Shown here: positions 44,614-49,065 of the stretch, piece after piece
How positions within the stretch are numbered: position 1 is the stretch's first letter
Layout of the letters: each line of letters starts with the position of its first letter
Assembly (NCBI GenBank): GCA_002261195.1
Contig: MVBO01000110.1
Span: 1-49,065, forward strand
Length of the DNA stretch: 49,065 nucleotides
From: Bifiguratus adelaidae
Taxonomy: Eukaryota > Mucoromycota > Endogonomycetes > Endogonales
Direction of reading: 5' to 3'
Translations under genes and position numbers: made by a program
The notes under the pieces: model-generated
Told to the model about the DNA's origin: nothing
Databases searched by the model: none
What the model saw: the letters and a program-made list of their open reading frames with translations, nothing else

Positions 44614-45450
44614 CTGCTCATGTTACACAGAAGGGCGCTGCCGTGGCTTGGCATGGTTAGGGCTTATCGGGCTTGTTAGGGACGCAAGAAAGGGGTTAAA
44701 AGAGAAAGGGGGAGAGAGTGAGCGTGTATGCGTGAGCTGAAGAGAAGAAGATGGAATGGTGACACGGAATGACTATACTTTGATTTGATGTAGCTTCACT
44801 CGTCCATTCATGTTTGTCTATGTGCGTATTTTGAGTTTACCAGGAAAATGTGGAACCATTCAGCCCAGGCCGAAAATAGGTGGGAATGATCGACCGTGTT
44901 ATTGCTATGTGGATATGGGCTGGACATGGCATGGTAGGGAGTGCTTTTTGCCAAGACGGTGATCGGGTGACGTGTGCTCACGATACGAGATTTGAACAGC
45001 TGGACAAAGGAGATTTCCAAGGTCGCCGCCAATCATGCGATGTGTGCCTGCCTGCTCTGTATGAATGCAATTTCAGTGTTGCGTGTATGTATTCGAGCGA
45101 TTTGCACTATCCTTGACCTTGCTTGCCTTGAAAGGCGATTGAGTGTATTGCACTGCTGGACCAGCAGCTAAAAGGTTGGGAAGTAAAAGATGATGGGCGT
45201 TCATGGTTCAACCGCTCAGAGGGACTGATACAAAGAACCTTGCCAGTAGACGTCACGCATGGGTACTATTTCTGGCAAACAGCATCTCGTCAAACGACAT
45301 CATGTTGACTTGTATCCGTTCAACACTCGCTTCTGGCATCCTCTTTTCGCCCGCAAGAATGGAGGAATGTACGAATGCGTACGAATGTTAAGTGTGTTTG
45401 GTTTTTTGGCCCGTTAAGGAAGCCGGCGACCGACACTGGTGACATTAACC
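44614..45450. other. Intergenic between two divergent genes
   Basis: About 840 bp, the longest ordinary intergenic spacer in the right half. It has a purine-rich run near 44695-44760 (GAGAAAGGGGGAGAGAGTGA). Open frames are short and on both strands, without recognisable features. No tRNA-like fold was noticed. Confidence 0.5.
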
Positions 45451-46695
45451 ATGGTAGATAAGGGCTATGAGCAAGGGAATCGACAGCGCATGCTAGAGAA
45501 GCAGCGCGAAGAAATGATGAACGAGTTTGAACGACAACGACAACAGATTGCAAAGGTAGAGTCCATTGGCACGGTCATCGCTTCTGCTGACGGCCACGCT
45601 AGGACAATCAAGTCAAAGTCGGGTCGGACAAGTTTGTCAGCCAAGCAGGCGACATTGATTCACAGCTCAAGGCGTCCACAGTGGGTCTGGTCGAGTTGAA
45701 TGACTTTAGGCGGATAAGAGAGAATTTGGAGGAAAAGAAACGCAAGGAGGCGGCATTGACGAGTGCTTTGGACGCCGAAAAGCCGAAAAAGAAGAAGAAG
45801 AAGAGCAAGCAGATTGTCAAACTCTCTTTTGGTGAGGAAGAGGAAGAGGCGGAGGAGTCATCGGAAAAGGCGGAGGAGGAGAGTCCGGTAGAGAACGGTG
45901 AAATAGCGCGCAGAAAGCTCGGCAAGGATCCTGATGTGGATACGAGTTTTCTGCCGGATCGGGAGCGCGAGGAAGAAGAACGCAGGATACGGGAGAAGCT
46001 AAGGCAACAGTGGCTACGGCGGCAAGAGGAGATCAAGAGTGAGTGGCCGAAACGTCCCGTGATATGGTATGCTGATCTACGTTTCAACTAGACGAACCCA
46101 TCTCCATCACTTATTCCTTTTGGGACGGCAGCGGACATCGTAAGGAAGTCCAGGTCAAGAAAGGTAACACCATTGCGCAGTTTCTGGAGGCATGCCGGCA
46201 GCAAGTGCAGCAAATCCGAGGTGTCAATGTGGACAACCTCATGTACATTAAAGAAGATCTTATCATACCTCATGTGAGTGGTTGCGCAGTGCACTGACCT
46301 TTCCTGTGCTCATGCGTGTTTTTGGATCAGCATTACACATTTTACGAATTTATCGTCAACAAGGCAAGAGGCAAGTCTGGACCACTTTTCAATTTCGACG
46401 TCCATGACGATGTCCGGTTAACACACGACGCCACGATCGAAAAAGACGAGGTACGTTACGCCAGCGTGCATGCAGCCTTCTCACCCAAATTGTCCCTAGT
46501 CACACGCTGGCAAAGTTGTGGAACGAGCGTGGTACGAGAAAAATAAGCACATCTTCCCGGCTTCGCGGTGGGAAGTCTTTGATCCGAAAAAGACGGTAAG
46601 TCGTTTATTCAACCCATGTTATGATCACACCAACTGATCTCGTATCGGTGTAGTACGGCGCGTACACCATCAAGGACACGAAAAAATCCAAGTAG
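45451..46695 (+). CDS. XAP5: XAP5/FAM50 family nuclear protein
   Basis: Conserved eukaryotic nuclear protein linked to chromatin and splicing. Exons 45451-45555, 45603-46038, 46092-46273, 46331-46450, 46500-46595 and 46654-46695 give 326 residues. The N-terminal half is coiled and charged ([20 protein letters not shown]; a lysine run KKKKKKSK; long acidic stretches). The C-terminal XAP5 domain is nearly diagnostic: [93 protein letters not shown] and [16 protein letters not shown]. Length fits the family. Confidence 0.95.
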
Positions 46696-47131
46696 AGGGA
46701 CTTATCTGCAAGCATCCTGCATAGGTTCAAAACCGGCTGTATTTTAGACCTGTATGTGAACAACTTGTTTTAGTTGCAGGGACCTACCCCGCTCTCTTTT
46801 CCCTAATGCGTGCACGCCCACATGTGGTGCTCGTTTGATGTCACCAAAACCAAGGCAACTAGGGAAAAAAATTCGGCCACATGACTTGCCCTGACCTCTG
46901 TGAAACCACTCTTACGCACAGAACCAGCCTGTGTCGATCTTGAATGTTACCCCTCTCCAGGGCGCGTGATCCGTGTTATTCGTTTTGTCCTACCCTGATC
47001 GAAACAGAAAGGGCATCCATGACGCGCCTTCTCTCGCCCGTTCCGAAAAAAGCCCAGTTTCCTATCATTGGAATAGGGGAAGCGGGTATCTTGCATTATT
47101 TCTTCACACCTTTGCCATGAAGGGATAACAC
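46696..47131. other. Intergenic, XAP5 to Ser-rich protein
   Basis: 436 bp containing the XAP5 3' region and the promoter of the next gene on the same strand. A long minus-strand frame that enters it is an antisense shadow of the next gene. Nothing else was recognised. Confidence 0.5.
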
Positions 47132-47824
47132 ATGTCGAGTAAAGAAAAGCGACAGGACGACAGAGGGCACAGGTCCTTCTCCTTCTTTGGTGGGATCTTT
47201 TCAAAGCCCTCGAAGGTTGAGCGCGCCGATAAGCGAGCGAGCATCCACAGTCAGGCATCCAATGACAAGCGACAGAGTGGAGTCTTCTCACATCAGATTG
47301 CACGCTCAGGGCAGGCGGACAACAAGCGCAACAGTGTTCTATCCACTTCATCCAATGGTCGGTTGGAAGACTTAGATCATGATCCCGACAGACCTGTCGG
47401 CAGTCGGCCCGTCCTGTCACCATCCTCCTCAACAAAACGCACGAGTGGTCTGTTTGGGAGCTCGCCATCGTCCAATGTACCCAAGCGCAACAGTCTCCTA
47501 GCCACCTTTGCAAAAGCACCCGCCAAACGGGAAATCATCATGACCCCACCGACAGTAAGAGCAACAAAGCCACCAGAACTAGATCCGAAACCATCCATGC
47601 GTCCTCGATCACTCTCATCCTCCTCGGGCCGTCCAATTCCCACTATTCGTCGCCAAGCTCCACCCGTCTACGATTACGCACCTTGTCCTATACCCCGCTG
47701 CAATACCCGCATCTGCATCCGTGTCGATGGAACCTATGTCTATCGATGGGCGACCTACCATTTCGATAAAGAGCATAAAGGCAAGACCTTTACCATCATT
47801 CAAGGACGTTTGCATGCGTCCTAA
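47132..47824 (+). CDS. Intronless Ser/Arg-rich hypothetical protein
   Basis: 230 residues, single exon from the ATG at 47132. The first 170 residues are low-complexity and rich in Ser, Arg, Lys and Pro (HRSFSFFGGIFSKPSKVERA; SVLSTSSNGRLEDLDHD; STKRTSGLFGSSPSSNVPKR), with several RxxS sites suiting basophilic kinases. The last 55 residues look folded: YAPCPIPRCNTRICIRVDGT followed by YVYRWATYHFDKEHKGKTF, with three cysteines that could bind metal. I do not recognise the family. Its codon use and length support a real gene. The reverse strand has a long open frame, which I treat as a shadow. Confidence 0.6.
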   Translation: MSSKEKRQDDRGHRSFSFFGGIFSKPSKVERADKRASIHSQASNDKRQSGVFSHQIARSGQADNKRNSVLSTSSNGRLEDLDHDPDRPVGSRPVLSPSSSTKRTSGLFGSSPSSNVPKRNSLLATFAKAPAKREIIMTPPTVRATKPPELDPKPSMRPRSLSSSSGRPIPTIRRQAPPVYDYAPCPIPRCNTRICIRVDGTYVYRWATYHFDKEHKGKTFTIIQGRLHAS

Positions 47825-47999
47825 ATATGGAGATATACCCGGTTGCTGTTGAGGAACAATTTCCAAAGCACTTGTATTATAGTGTTCTTGTGTGAATATA
47901 TTATGTCAAACAATCAACAAGAGGCGCGTGTGCGTGGAATCAGTGTTCTTGTTGCGCATGCCGTGAACGGGTTTGGGAGCGAAGCCAAAGCCATCCCAA

Positions 48000-49065
48000 A
48001 ATGGAAACCGAGGATATTGATCGGCTCTCCAATGCTCCCATCTGCTTGTTCACGTCCAGGACTTCCCTGGTTGACGGCGTCCTACGCGATCGCCTTTGCG
48101 GCTTTTTTACTTCCAGCTGGCAAACTGGTGACATGGTAGGTCCAACTCGAATGTTTTTGGGTGGCAGGGGAAGCTTTGGCAACATGGCGCTCATTAATGG
48201 ATTCGCACCCAATCCGATTGTCCTGTTCGTTTTCCGAGCCTGCAAGGTTTGGATACGGGCGGCTACTGTTCAGAATGCGATAGCAGTCATTTTCCCTTCG
48301 ATTCCATCGATCCGTCACCGCAACACGAATAGCGCTGTCGATCTTTGGCAGAGCGGCCGTTGGGTTCACACTTGGCCTTGTCATTTGGTGGCGTTGTGGC
48401 TGGGTCGGCGGGACGGTGATGGATATTTTACATTTCGACCGTCGTTGCCCTACTGGTATCGATCTTGGGATTTGATTTTTTTTCCCCCAGATTGGAGCGA
48501 CGTGGCAAGCACAAGGTGGATTGGCTGGGATTCAGCTTCATTCATGTTGGCTTTATTCTCGTTGTCTATGCCTTGAGTGATGGTGAATGGCAGTTTGCTT
48601 CATATCCTTCTCTTTCTGCTTGGTCCCTTGTTGATTGTCATCTTTTTAATGTGGGAGCGTTGAGCGTTGAGCGACGGATCCCTTAGTCCCAACTGCGTGG
48701 TGGTGTCGGCGAAGCGTAACTTTGCAGCAGCCTTTTGCATAGCCTTTATTCTCTACCTCACCTTCAACGGTAGCATTTACATCTTGACGCTCATGATTCA
48801 GCGCACATTTAGTTATTCAGCGACACAAATTTGCCCTCTATTTCCTTCCTTCCGGCATCGTGGCCTTTCTCACTTTCTCACCTGTCCGTTTCATCAGGCC
48901 CTATTGCGGCACCAGAATGCTCATCATTCTCGGAACTCTGTGTGCGATCGGAGCGTACATTGATTGGCGCGCTCATTTTCCATCCAGACATGTCTTATTG
49001 GAGATTTGCCTTTATCATGCAAGTCATTATTTCAATTGGACTTCCAACTGTGTTTGTGGCGGGGG
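48000..49065 (+). pseudogene. MFS multidrug-type transporter, frame-broken, 3' partial
   Basis: Major facilitator (DHA2-like) transporter signatures follow in order but in different frames: LPWLTASYAIAFAAFLLPAG (near 48065), then GDMVGPTRMFLGGRGSFGNM and NGFAPNPIVLFVFRA, AATVQNAIAV, RAAVGFTLGLVI, WIFYISTVVALL-like, RRGKHKVDWLGFSFIHVGFI and ILVVYALSDGEW, FCIAFILYLTFNGSIYILTL, and ALYFLPSGIVAFLTFSPVRF before the window ends. At least four frame changes are needed and not all sit at plausible splice sites. Either the gene is decayed or the sequence near this contig end contains indel errors. The start codon is not identified. Confidence 0.65.

Noticed and set aside
46947..47519. 190-codon minus-strand open frame with many Cys and Trp
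   Set aside because: Antisense shadow of the Ser/Arg-rich gene at 47132; its odd composition follows from the complement of Ser/Arg codons.
1..49065. tRNA, rRNA or CRISPR arrays
   Set aside because: No cloverleaf with conserved TTC-A-C/B-box pattern, no rRNA-like stretch and no regularly spaced repeat array was noticed on reading; CRISPR arrays are not expected in a fungus.

Overview
The window is fungal nuclear DNA and looks like one whole contig: it opens in a run of G and closes in a short run of G, with a gene cut at each edge. Genes are dense and intron-rich (about 80 introns read, mostly 45-80 nt). Single-copy fungal genes (ALB1, ATG27, PEX3, ILV6, COX20, MED14) sit beside families I associate with early-diverging fungi: a beta-propeller/TRP-like channel family, a UPF0658-type Golgi membrane protein and a PB1-UBA receptor. 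I infer Mucoromycota; species and order cannot be fixed from the sequence alone.

Layout: 185-3853 (+) holds a 5'-truncated Ran-binding protein, the 60S biogenesis factor Alb1 and a vacuolar Ca2+/H+ exchanger. 3977-15052 (-) is an array of three related beta-propeller/ion-channel copies, all broken, with an intact cPLA2-like phospholipase gene on the other strand between copies 2 and 3. 15469-17545 is a divergent mitochondrial pair (TMEM223-like, ILV6). 17693-21458 (-) holds a small secreted protein, a UPF0658-type membrane protein and mitochondrial HMG-CoA lyase. 21459-23347 has no gene I can name.

23348-30791 holds a GRIP golgin (-), ATG27 (-) and MED14 (+). 30940-33128 (-) holds COX6 and a PB1/UBA protein with a possible LC3/Atg8-binding motif. 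33341-34740 is decayed coding DNA, perhaps a TnpB/Fanzor-type remnant. 35305-38848 (+) is a CaMKK-type kinase. 38886-43205 packs a serine racemase/dehydratase, COX20, PEX3 and a Nudix hydrolase ending in a peroxisomal targeting signal. The right end has a cysteine-rich type I membrane protein (-), XAP5 (+), an intronless Ser-rich protein (+) and a frame-broken MFS transporter running off the edge.

Functional links: several products serve mitochondria (ILV6, HMG-CoA lyase, COX6, COX20, TMEM223), peroxisomes (PEX3 and the PTS1-ending Nudix enzyme, which share a 63-bp promoter) or Golgi/endosome/autophagy (golgin, Atg27, PB1-UBA protein). Four divergent gene pairs have start codons only about 15-65 bp apart. 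The most unusual locus is the channel array: copy 1 carries a 7-nt and an 8-nt tandem duplication, each shifting the reading frame, and copies 2 and 3 have lost the channel core but keep the two ends of the protein. Exon boundaries were read by eye from splice signals and frame continuity.
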